Assembly: GCA_005776545.1 (NCBI GenBank)
Contig: SXOY01000353.1
Location: forward strand, 1 to 5,322
Length of the DNA stretch: 5,322 bases
Source of the DNA: Planctomycetia bacterium
GTDB lineage: Bacteria > Planctomycetota > Phycisphaerae > Phycisphaerales > UBA1924
Direction of reading: 5' to 3'
Shown here: positions 1-5,146 of the stretch, piece by piece
Position numbering within the stretch: position 1 is the first letter of the stretch
Layout of the letters: every line of letters starts with the position of its first letter
The notes under the pieces: generated by a model
What the model was told of the DNA's origin: nothing
What the model saw: only the letters and a program-made list of their open reading frames with translations
The model's database searches: none
Position numbers and translations under genes: made by a program

Positions 1-293
1 ACTGGGTTCAGGTCGCACAAGCGGGTCCTCTTTTTGGGGAGATAGGTGATACGTCAAACCCCGCGATCATCTTTCGCTTTGACTTGCAATTTGCGGATGT
101 TCAAGGAACACGGCGGGTTCATTCAATACACAGAGTTCGGGACTCGTTCAACGCGAATGTTTGGACCGTCGGAGCGTCAACTGTTCAGGTACTTGCACCG
201 ATTTATGGCGTTGATGTGATCTACGTCCCATCACCGGGAGGCGTCGCACTGTTCACAGTCGCAGTACTCTTCGCGCGGCGGCGCCGAAAGTAG
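1..293 (+). CDS. Secreted protein with C-terminal PEP-CTERM-like sorting tail (3' end only)
   Basis: The frame beginning at base 3 is open from the window edge to the TAG at 291-293, giving the last 96 residues of a protein whose start lies outside the window. The C-terminus is diagnostic: P76-S77-P78-G79-G80, then a short hydrophobic run (V81 to F90), then A-R-R-R-R-K. This is the variant PEP-CTERM-like tail found on many secreted proteins of Phycisphaerae and related planctomycetes, where the motif, transmembrane stretch and basic cluster mark the protein for envelope sorting and probable cleavage. The part upstream looks like beta-rich extracellular sequence and matches no domain I recognise. 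An internal TTG at 84 could be mistaken for a start, but the frame continues upstream without a stop. The gene converges on the minus-strand block. Sure of the tail; function unknown. Confidence 0.82.
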   Translation, partial: WVQVAQAGPLFGEIGDTSNPAIIFRFDLQFADVQGTRRVHSIHRVRDSFNANVWTVGASTVQVLAPIYGVDVIYVPSPGGVALFTVAVLFARRRRK

Positions 294-329
294 CGCAAGA
301 TTCTCGGCAGTCCCCCCCTATCTCTTGCG
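294..329. terminator. Possible bidirectional terminator between convergent genes
   Basis: An exact 7-bp inverted repeat, CGCAAGA at 294-300 and TCTTGCG at 323-329, fills most of the 51-base gap between two convergent genes. It starts directly after the TAG of the plus-strand gene and ends 15 bases from the stop of the minus-strand gene. The 22-base loop is long and neither strand has a clear T tract, so it is not a textbook intrinsic terminator. Position is the main argument for it. Confidence 0.27.
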
Positions 330-344
330 AACACACTGAATCGC

Positions 345-1145
345 TCAGTAATCCCGCCCCTGAACTCCATCTGGAGTGTCGTGCAGCGTCATGAGCGGCT
401 CATGCTTGAGCGGATTTCCAACTGGTGCGGCGGCCTTTGTTGGATCTTTCAGGTCTGCGTGCAGATCTGCAAATGCCATCGGAGTCGGTGCGGCCCATTG
501 ACCGTTGATCGCGTTTGGAGTCTTGTTCAAGTACGCCAGGTGTGCATCCCAGAGCACCACTTTGCTGGCCGGGAATCCGACCTCGTGCTGTTGCACCGGC
601 TGCATGAAGTTTTCATCCGCGGCCGCCGTAGCCGTAAACAACTTGGAATTGGCGATGAATGAATTTGAGTATCGAAGCGAGACCGTGTTGCGAATATTTT
701 CAAAATCACCCAGGAAACTGAAATCGGGAAGTTCTTTGCTGAGACCAGGCGAAACCCAGAGGCGATAGTTTTCGGGCCAGCTTGTGAACGGGGCTACTAC
801 ACCAGGCCAGAGATAGGACAGGTGCCAGGCTTCACTGGTGCCGATGATAGAATTTTCAGGCCACCAGCGAACGAACATGATGTCGGGATTTGGTGGCATT
901 CCTACACCCGCTGGCACTGTTCCCTTTTTTGCAAATGGCCACGACTTGTACTGATCGGCATATTGCGAAAAGCTGATTCCCACTGAACGCATGTTTGCAA
1001 GTCCGGCTGTCTGCCGCGCAGTTGCACGGGCTTTTCCAAGCGCGGGGAACAGGATGCTGATGAGGATTCCGATGATCGCTATAACAATGAGAAGTTCGAT
1101 CAGTGTGAACGCCGAAAGCGCGGTGCGAGAGGTCCTGGTGTTCAT
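345..1145 (-). CDS. Prepilin-type N-terminal cleavage/methylation domain protein (type II pseudopilin-like)
   Basis: This 266-residue protein has the class III signal of type IV pilins and type II secretion pseudopilins. A short basic leader (residues 1-12, with three Arg or Lys residues before the cut) is followed by A12/F13-T-L-I-E-L-L. Glu17 is at the +5 position of the mature form, and a single hydrophobic helix runs from 13 to about 33. A prepilin peptidase would cleave before Phe13 and methylate it. Residue -1 is Ala instead of the usual Gly, which is also seen in many planctomycete proteins of this class. The remainder, with V-V-L-W-D at 196-200 and F-A-D-L-H-A-D at 225-231, resembles the large planctomycete pseudopilin-like family that often carries an F-A-D-G-H motif near the C-terminus. 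The start is fixed by a GGAGGT ribosome site five bases upstream, and it overlaps the preceding gene by ATGA. The domain is certain; the structure or machine it belongs to is unknown. Confidence 0.93.
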   Translation of the reverse strand: MNTRTSRTALSAFTLIELLIVIAIIGILISILFPALGKARATARQTAGLANMRSVGISFSQYADQYKSWPFAKKGTVPAGVGMPPNPDIMFVRWWPENSIIGTSEAWHLSYLWPGVVAPFTSWPENYRLWVSPGLSKELPDFSFLGDFENIRNTVSLRYSNSFIANSKLFTATAAADENFMQPVQQHEVGFPASKVVLWDAHLAYLNKTPNAINGQWAAPTPMAFADLHADLKDPTKAAAPVGNPLKHEPLMTLHDTPDGVQGRDY

Positions 1146-2128
1146 TTGGCACCTCCGGGCGTTGGCTGCGGGGCCTGACGTCTGGCGCCGGCAGGTATAG
1201 ATCCGCTCATTTTCTTCATTATTTCAGGCTTCTTCATGTGAAGATTGAACCCGGCAGCAGACCATTTTTCGCCGCTGTCATCGCGTTCAAGTATTACGCC
1301 AATATCCAGGTCGTCGCCAGGGCTGGGCGAGTCTTTGATTTTCACTGGGATCCGAACTTCCGCCGCTGGCCGCTTTTCGCCAGAGAACATCCGCCCTGCG
1401 AATCGCATGGTCGCTTGAAATTGCGAATTGCTTCCACGCGGTTCTCCGGGTGTGCGTTTGGGAAGCCCCATTGCACCATCCGGAAAGAACTCGACGGTTG
1501 CACGCGATGCATCAATCGACGCATCTTTCAACAGCGAGATCAATCCTGAGAACATGGCACCGCGATCAGGTCCGCCAGGTGCTGCTACTGCCGCTGCAGG
1601 TGCTGCGGGTGCTGATGGGGGAGTCCCACCATCACTCACCGGCGGAGGTTCAAGCCGCTCACCCATCGCATCGGCAGGGGAACCGCTGACGCTGAGAATC
1701 TTGGAGAGCGATTCCATGGCCGCCGCGACAAGTGCGTTTTGAGCGGTGCCAGTTGTGTGCCCAAGCTCTGCGTTTGCTTTGACAGCCTGAGTAACCAGTG
1801 GCACGACCTCAGCCAATAGCGGCGCGGATTCTGGCTTGGAAGGTACCTTTACAAATTGAGTAGCAACTTCTGGTTCGGGGACGTTCGATGCCCCGGCGGC
1901 ATTATCCACAGCAGTGCCGGCAGGTTTGTCTGACCAATTGGTGTTGCGATTGGTTCCATCAGTTGTAGTAGTCGTTTCAGTGCCCGGACCTGACAATGCC
2001 AGTGGGCGGCCACCAGCATCACTGATTGGTCGCGGTGTGAAATAGCTCCTGACTTGCCACGCACCCAGGCCCAGTGCGGCACACGCAAGTACGCCAACGC
2101 CCGCTAGTTTTGCTTTGTGAGTTGTCAT
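1142..2128 (-). CDS. Unrecognised membrane-anchored protein coupled to the prepilin-type gene
   Basis: I do not recognise this 328-residue protein. Visible parts, in order: a short basic N-terminus (H4, K5, K7); one hydrophobic segment at about 9-24, which is a single-pass anchor or uncleaved signal; a Thr/Asn/Gly/Ala-rich linker at about 37-90 with five Thr in a row at 52-56; a probable helical stretch at 100-148; a Pro/Ala-rich linker at 160-188; a compact domain at about 189-309 with alternating strand-like segments; and a Pro-rich tail. The topology suggests a small cytoplasmic end and a large extracytoplasmic part, as in pilus or secretion accessory proteins, but no family motif supports a specific role. 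AAAGAGG sits five bases before the ATG. The stop overlaps the start of the prepilin-type gene by four bases, so both are probably made from one message in linked amounts. Coding status is well supported; function is unknown. Confidence 0.85.
   Translation of the reverse strand: MTTHKAKLAGVGVLACAALGLGAWQVRSYFTPRPISDAGGRPLALSGPGTETTTTTDGTNRNTNWSDKPAGTAVDNAAGASNVPEPEVATQFVKVPSKPESAPLLAEVVPLVTQAVKANAELGHTTGTAQNALVAAAMESLSKILSVSGSPADAMGERLEPPPVSDGGTPPSAPAAPAAAVAAPGGPDRGAMFSGLISLLKDASIDASRATVEFFPDGAMGLPKRTPGEPRGSNSQFQATMRFAGRMFSGEKRPAAEVRIPVKIKDSPSPGDDLDIGVILERDDSGEKWSAAGFNLHMKKPEIMKKMSGSIPAGARRQAPQPTPGGAK
1151..1156 (-). promoter_or_regulatory. Strong ribosome binding site inside the upstream gene
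   Basis: On the minus strand GGAGGT lies five bases before the ATG at 1145. It is built from two Gly codons close to the end of the upstream gene. With the ATGA overlap it fixes the start of the prepilin-type gene and suggests translational coupling. Confidence 0.75.
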
Positions 2129-2170
2129 GCGAACCTCTTTGGTGAGAGAGTACTTTGATGCGCTTTGGGA

Positions 2171-2184
2171 TGTGACCCGTCACA
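2171..2184. promoter_or_regulatory. CRP/FNR-like palindrome upstream of the 2128-345 gene pair
   Basis: TGTGACCCGTCACA is a perfect palindrome apart from its two central bases: half-sites TGTGA and TCACA separated by four bases. Half-sites of this kind are typical of the CRP/FNR regulator family; the four-base gap is FNR-like, whereas E. coli CRP uses six. It lies 43 bases before the ATG at 2128, in the 64-base gap after the acetyltransferase gene. On the minus strand, a weak -35-like GTCACA overlapping it and a weak -10-like TACTCT 18 bases on would fit a promoter here. As RNA it could form only a 5-bp hairpin without a U tract, so a terminator is less likely. Confidence 0.33.
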
Positions 2185-2192
2185 CTGGTCTC

Positions 2193-3392
2193 TCAAAAGA
2201 AATCCGTCATCCACGGGGTTGGGCCAGCAAACGCCGGTGCAAGTTGAAACAGTTGAGCTGGGTCACCATTGACGCGCTCGAGCGCCACAGCCTGTTGCAC
2301 GGACAGATACCCCGACCAAATCTGGGCAAAAGTGCAAATGTCGATCTCGCAAACTGCTCCGACTTCACCTGTTTGAACGGCTCGCCCTTTCCCATCTGCA
2401 ATGCGTATCTGCCACACGCGGCAATTCTGCGGCACAATATCGTCAACCACCTTTATCGTCGAGCAAAGGTCCAGACCCTGCGAATATCCCCGTGACTCGA
2501 TCGCCTTGCGCACATCGATAATCCGCAGCATCCAGGGATCACGCAATCGCATCTGATAAATATTGTGATGTATGTAATTACACAGCGGATGAGATGCACC
2601 GCCCTGAAACACGCAGTCATCACCCATTGTTGTGAAATCTGCGATGAACATGAGAAGCCGCCGCGCGGCATCTTGGTCAATCCAGCCGATGTCCGATATC
2701 GCAACGTCGAAACGCCCGGTTTCTGGTTTACGAGTTTGTGCCATGTAGAGGTATCCACAAAGCTCACCGCCAGGTGAAAACGCGCCAAACCCACGATACT
2801 CCTGCCCTCGCCACTTTCGCAATCTGGTCCAGCAGTATTCGCTTCGATCGAGCATTCCGGGCCAAGCGGAGGCAAATTGACCGTAGATCTTTTGAACAGC
2901 CCCAAATTCTCGATCATCCAAGGGCCGCACGGTCCACCCCTTGATGTGCGAGATGTTGGTACTCAGCCTCCCAATCGGAACAGAGATCATGAACCGATGC
3001 GAAACTTGTTCGTAGCCAACCTTGCGATACAGCGGCTGCGTGGAAGGATACAAAGCAGAAATGGGCCACCCCTCTGCATGCAACTCACGCACGCAGGCTT
3101 TCATCATTTCCGTAGCCACCCCTTCGCCACGTGTCTCGGGGGCAACACTCACTCCTGCGATTCCCACCATCGGTACAGACCTGCCGCCGAAGTACTGTGC
3201 CATCTCGATTCGAAGGACTGTGCCATTCACACAGCCCTGGTGATCGCGCCAAAGACGGAGATTGTCAAGCCCCGAAGCGCGAAGCCAGATGCCGCAATCC
3301 TGGTCTTCGCCGCCAAATGCGAGGGCCAGCAATGTTGAAGCTCGTGGAATATCCACTTCGCCTGCGCGAGTGTACTGGTTGCTTGATGTCAT
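2193..3392 (-). CDS. Eis-family GNAT N-acetyltransferase
   Basis: The 399-residue protein would transfer acetyl from acetyl-CoA to an amine in the cytoplasm; its substrate cannot be told from sequence. The length matches the Eis family (about 400 residues), which has two GNAT folds and a C-terminal SCP2-like domain. The first GNAT fold, about 8-145, has the acetyl-CoA loop V83-A84-P85-E86-T87-R88-G89-E90-G91-V92-A93 (the R-x-x-G-x-A pattern). It is followed by A-L-Y-P-S-T-Q-P-L-Y122-R-K-V-G-Y127, where Y122 fits the usual GNAT general-acid tyrosine. A second, degenerate GNAT fold spans about 150-290, and the SCP2-like part starts near I-I-D-V-R-K (291-296). The protein ends in D-F-F; in mycobacterial Eis the terminal Phe carboxylate takes part in catalysis, so the active site looks intact. 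Mycobacterial Eis acetylates aminoglycosides at several amines, but that does not predict resistance here. The ATG at 3392 lacks a purine-rich ribosome site. The gene lies 33 bases after the small lipoprotein gene. Confidence 0.93.
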   Translation of the reverse strand: MTSSNQYTRAGEVDIPRASTLLALAFGGEDQDCGIWLRASGLDNLRLWRDHQGCVNGTVLRIEMAQYFGGRSVPMVGIAGVSVAPETRGEGVATEMMKACVRELHAEGWPISALYPSTQPLYRKVGYEQVSHRFMISVPIGRLSTNISHIKGWTVRPLDDREFGAVQKIYGQFASAWPGMLDRSEYCWTRLRKWRGQEYRGFGAFSPGGELCGYLYMAQTRKPETGRFDVAISDIGWIDQDAARRLLMFIADFTTMGDDCVFQGGASHPLCNYIHHNIYQMRLRDPWMLRIIDVRKAIESRGYSQGLDLCSTIKVVDDIVPQNCRVWQIRIADGKGRAVQTGEVGAVCEIDICTFAQIWSGYLSVQQAVALERVNGDPAQLFQLAPAFAGPTPWMTDFF

Positions 3393-3425
3393 ATGAGGGG
3401 AACCCGCTGGGGAGAAAAACGTAAC

Positions 3426-3728
3426 TCACATGTTGTGGTTCATGTCGATCACTTTGCCCGCCTTGACAGTGATAGTGATTTCATTGGAATCTTCCTTGAA
3501 TAGCCAGACATCCTGATCTTTGTTGCCCTTGCTCGTACTGCCAACCCCGTAGCTTTCGATTCCAGAACCTTCCTGCACCAATTTTTCACCCTTGCCGAGA
3601 ATCGCCTGTACTTCGTTAATGGTCATGCCAACGGTGATCCTCTTGAAATTATCCTGCGTGACTTTCTTCTCGCACGCAGCGAGACACAGGAACGGAATCA
3701 GTACTGCCAGGCGAATGAACTTAGTCAT
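3426..3728 (-). CDS. Small SmpA/OmlA (BamE-like) lipoprotein
   Basis: The 100-residue product has a lipoprotein signal peptide: K3 and R6, a hydrophobic core at 7-17, and the lipobox L16-A17-A18-C19. Cys19 would be lipidated and become the mature N-terminus. Next comes N27-F-K-R-I-T-V-G-M-T-I-N-E-V-Q-A-I-L-G45, the G-M-T-x-x-E-V-x-x-[IL]-L-G signature of the SmpA/OmlA/BamE-like fold. The end, I-T-I-T-V-K-A-G-K-V-I-D, matches that fold's closing strands. In proteobacteria BamE helps the Bam complex insert outer-membrane beta-barrels, but the fold is shared by many small lipoproteins, so BamE itself is not claimed. An in-frame ATG at 3773 would add 15 residues before the signal peptide; the ATG at 3728 is preferred because of its strong ribosome site. 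A TGGTAGACT element on the minus strand (3752-3760) could be an extended -10 giving a short leader with that site. It lies 58 bases after the CpcT-like gene. Confidence 0.85.
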   Translation of the reverse strand: MTKFIRLAVLIPFLCLAACEKKVTQDNFKRITVGMTINEVQAILGKGEKLVQEGSGIESYGVGSTSKGNKDQDVWLFKEDSNEITITVKAGKVIDMNHNM

Positions 3729-3734
3729 AGAAGG

Positions 3735-3740
3735 CTCCTT
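3735..3740 (-). promoter_or_regulatory. Ribosome binding site that decides the lipoprotein start
   Basis: AAGGAG on the minus strand ends six bases before the ATG at 3728. It selects the start that places the basic residues and lipobox at normal distances from the N-terminus, against the in-frame ATG at 3773, which has no such site. Confidence 0.75.
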
Positions 3741-3786
3741 TGCAAGGCAGTAGTCTACCACAGATCGCAACACGCCACTTTCCCGG

Positions 3787-4494
3787 TTATTTTCCCTCGG
3801 AACCTATATCTTCGGGTATTTTGTCGAACCGGTACCCGCCTTTGGTGGCACCCCAGACCTGCTTGCCGCTGGCATCAAATCCTCGATCCCACGTCACCAT
3901 GCCATCTCTTCCGATGTTGGCCTCGCTGGTCGCATATTTCGCGCCGCTGAGTTCCGATGAACAGTCACGTTCGCGGGTGCCGCCAACAAAGCGGTCGGCC
4001 TCGCACGTCAGAAACACTGAGCACCCCAGCCGCACCGAAAGATCTCGAACTGCAACCGAATCAAGCAGCGACTGATCACGCCACGCCCCCACCACCGCCG
4101 CGGGCACTGCGAGGGAATACACATCGCTTTGGATCATTCCGCGCTGTGGACTCGACACTCTGTAAATGCGCTGGCGATACGGGTGTTCCAAGTCGCTTGC
4201 CATGGCCTGCTCGACATAAAGCCAGACAAACTGAGGATTTTCCCTCCCTTCCCAGACTCGGACCACACGTAGGCGAATATCACGAAATTCAGGATCTGCG
4301 CTTGCCTGCGCCGCGCTCGAAAACTGACCGCACATGTGACTTGTGAAACGCTCAAGATCGGAAGTTGCTTGTGCAGCCCCTGGCGTGTCTGGTCGAACCA
4401 CAACAGTCCTCGCCCGGCATCCGCTGATGACCATTGCCAACGCCACTGCAATTCCAAGTACACAAACCTGAAGCGGCTTCGAGCCTGAGATCAT
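3787..4494 (-). CDS. CpcT/CpeT-family lipoprotein
   Basis: The 235-residue product has a lipoprotein signal (K6, hydrophobic core at 8-23, lipobox I23-S24-G25-C26) followed by a CpcT/CpeT domain at about 46-224. Family motifs are in order: L47-E-R-F-T-S-H-M-C-G-Q-F-S-S; D72-I-R-L-R; W91-L-Y-V-E-Q-A; P105-Y-R-Q-R-I-Y-R; G157-C; G171-G-T then C178 and Y187-A-T-S-E; W202-D-R-G-F-D; and Q212-V-W-G-A-T-K-G-G-Y. In cyanobacteria CpcT attaches phycocyanobilin to a cysteine of phycocyanin beta, acting in the cytoplasm or at the thylakoid. This copy carries an export and lipidation signal and no phycobiliprotein or bilin gene is nearby, so it is probably one of the homologues of unknown function in non-photosynthetic bacteria. 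C158 and C178 could form a disulfide outside the cytoplasm. AGGGG lies six bases before the ATG. It is the first gene of the minus-strand block, divergent from the PH-domain pair. Confidence 0.92.
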   Translation of the reverse strand: MISGSKPLQVCVLGIAVALAMVISGCRARTVVVRPDTPGAAQATSDLERFTSHMCGQFSSAAQASADPEFRDIRLRVVRVWEGRENPQFVWLYVEQAMASDLEHPYRQRIYRVSSPQRGMIQSDVYSLAVPAAVVGAWRDQSLLDSVAVRDLSVRLGCSVFLTCEADRFVGGTRERDCSSELSGAKYATSEANIGRDGMVTWDRGFDASGKQVWGATKGGYRFDKIPEDIGSEGK

Positions 4495-4508
4495 GCAATT
4501 CCCCTAGA

Positions 4509-4563
4509 TACCAAACCAATACAAAGGATACGCCGGTGACCACATATGACGAGAGGTTTGGTA
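4509..4563. repeat. 9-bp inverted repeat in the divergent intergenic region
   Basis: TACCAAACC at 4509-4517 and GGTTTGGTA at 4555-4563 are exact reverse complements, 37 bases apart, inside the 79-base gap between two divergent genes. Read toward each gene, both arms give GGTTTGGTA. A further shared stretch, ATTGCAATG (plus strand, 4568-4576) and ATTGCATG (minus strand, 4499-4492), spans each start codon. The arms could be paired binding sites for one regulator of both genes, or matching promoter parts. A near copy, ACCAAACC, occurs at 4603-4610 within the plus-strand gene. Confidence 0.5.
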
Positions 4564-4567
4564 CACT
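4559..4567 (+). promoter_or_regulatory. Possible extended -10 promoter element for the PH-domain pair
   Basis: TGGTACACT reads as an extended -10 (TGN before TACACT, four of six consensus bases). Six bases separate it from the ATG at 4574, so transcription would start at or next to the start codon. This agrees with the lack of a ribosome site at normal distance before the gene; the only purine run, GAGAGG, ends 17 bases upstream. No convincing -35 is present at 16-18 bases. Confidence 0.35.
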
Positions 4568-4573
4568 ATTGCA

Positions 4574-5146
4574 ATGGCAACTCAAGACAACCAATCGCCC
4601 GCACCAAACCCGCCGGGTGTCTTTTCGCCAAACGGAATCTGTTCAGCACATCCGCGGCTGCTGAGACACTACTTCATCCTGAGCCTGTTTACCGGGCCTG
4701 GAGTTTTCATCGTATTTCCAATCCTGTATTTTCGATATTACACTTTGCGGTATCGCTTCGATACCGATGGCGTCACCATGACCGTCGGCATCCTCTTTCG
4801 GCATGAGATTGCTCTCACATACCGCCGCATACAAGATATTCACGTCAACCGCGGCATCATTCAACGCTGGCTCGGTCTCGCCACCGTCGCCTGTCAGACC
4901 GCCAGCGGTTCATCAGCTCCGGAGCTGGTGATCGAAGGCTTGATGGAATACGAAAAGGTGCGAGATTTTTTGTATCACCAGATGCGAGGCGCAAAGGGTG
5001 AACACACTGCGTCAGCGGCGGGTTCACCAGTAGGCACAGGTGATGAAGCTCTGGCCCTTCTCACTGACATTCGCGATCGCGTCGCCGCACTCACTGCACA
5101 GGTAGAGACGCTCCGCGCAAACGCAAAGGAGTCGCGACATGAGTGA
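4574..5146 (+). CDS. Bacterial PH-domain (bPH2, YdbS/DUF304-like) membrane protein with C-terminal coiled coil
   Basis: The 190-residue product starts with a polar, Pro-rich segment (1-28). A hydrophobic hairpin or single span at about 33-55 anchors it in the membrane, and a bPH2 domain runs from about 56 to 137. The domain shows Y60-R-F-D-T-D-G-V-T-M-T-V-G-I-L-F-R, then L81-T-Y-R-R-I-Q-D-I-H-V, then G94-I-I-Q-R-W-L-G-L-A-T-V, the typical bPH2 series of strands and loop. It ends with a Ser/Gly linker (143-156) and a probable coiled coil at 157-184, where Leu, Ile and Val recur in heptad-like spacing; this would allow self-association or partner binding. YdbS/YdbT-type proteins are membrane proteins often encoded in pairs; their biochemical role is poorly defined. 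The ATG at 4574 is the first in-frame start after a TGA at 4547. The stop overlaps the next gene by eight bases. Confidence 0.9.
   Translation: MATQDNQSPAPNPPGVFSPNGICSAHPRLLRHYFILSLFTGPGVFIVFPILYFRYYTLRYRFDTDGVTMTVGILFRHEIALTYRRIQDIHVNRGIIQRWLGLATVACQTASGSSAPELVIEGLMEYEKVRDFLYHQMRGAKGEHTASAAGSPVGTGDEALALLTDIRDRVAALTAQVETLRANAKESRHE
5125..5131 (+). promoter_or_regulatory. Ribosome binding site of the second PH-domain gene
   Basis: AAAGGAG lies seven bases before the ATG at 5139, inside the last codons of the upstream gene. It supports a start that overlaps the upstream gene and so translational coupling of the pair. Confidence 0.75.

Noticed and set aside
312..318. Run of seven C as a phase-variable tract.
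   Set aside because: It lies between the stop codons of two convergent genes, so a length change would not alter a reading frame or a promoter.
1428..1742. Open frame on the plus strand with an Ala/Gly/Pro-rich product.
   Set aside because: It mirrors the Pro/Ala-rich linker of the minus-strand gene at 2128-1142 and has no independent support.
1879..1890. V-P-E-P in the 328-residue protein, read as a PEP-CTERM motif.
   Set aside because: It is at residues 83-86, far from the C-terminus, with no following hydrophobic segment and basic cluster.
2127..2495. Plus-strand frame of 122 codons beginning beside the start of the minus-strand gene at 2128, as if divergent.
   Set aside because: Most of it is antisense to the 3' end of the Eis-family gene, and the product has no recognisable features.
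2453..2917. Open frame of 154 codons on the minus strand.
   Set aside because: It overlaps the Eis-family gene in another frame of the same strand; the Eis reading has family motifs over its entire length, while this one has none.
2877..3338. Open frame of 153 codons on the plus strand.
   Set aside because: It lies wholly antisense to the well-supported Eis-family gene and its translation shows no domain or plausible start signal.
3729..3773. Longer form of the small lipoprotein starting at the ATG at 3773.
   Set aside because: It would put 15 polar residues in front of the signal peptide and has no ribosome site, while the ATG at 3728 has AAGGAG at six bases.
3957..4346. Open frame of 129 codons on the plus strand.
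   Set aside because: It is antisense to the CpcT-like gene; its Pro- and Arg-rich composition is what the reverse of that gene would give.
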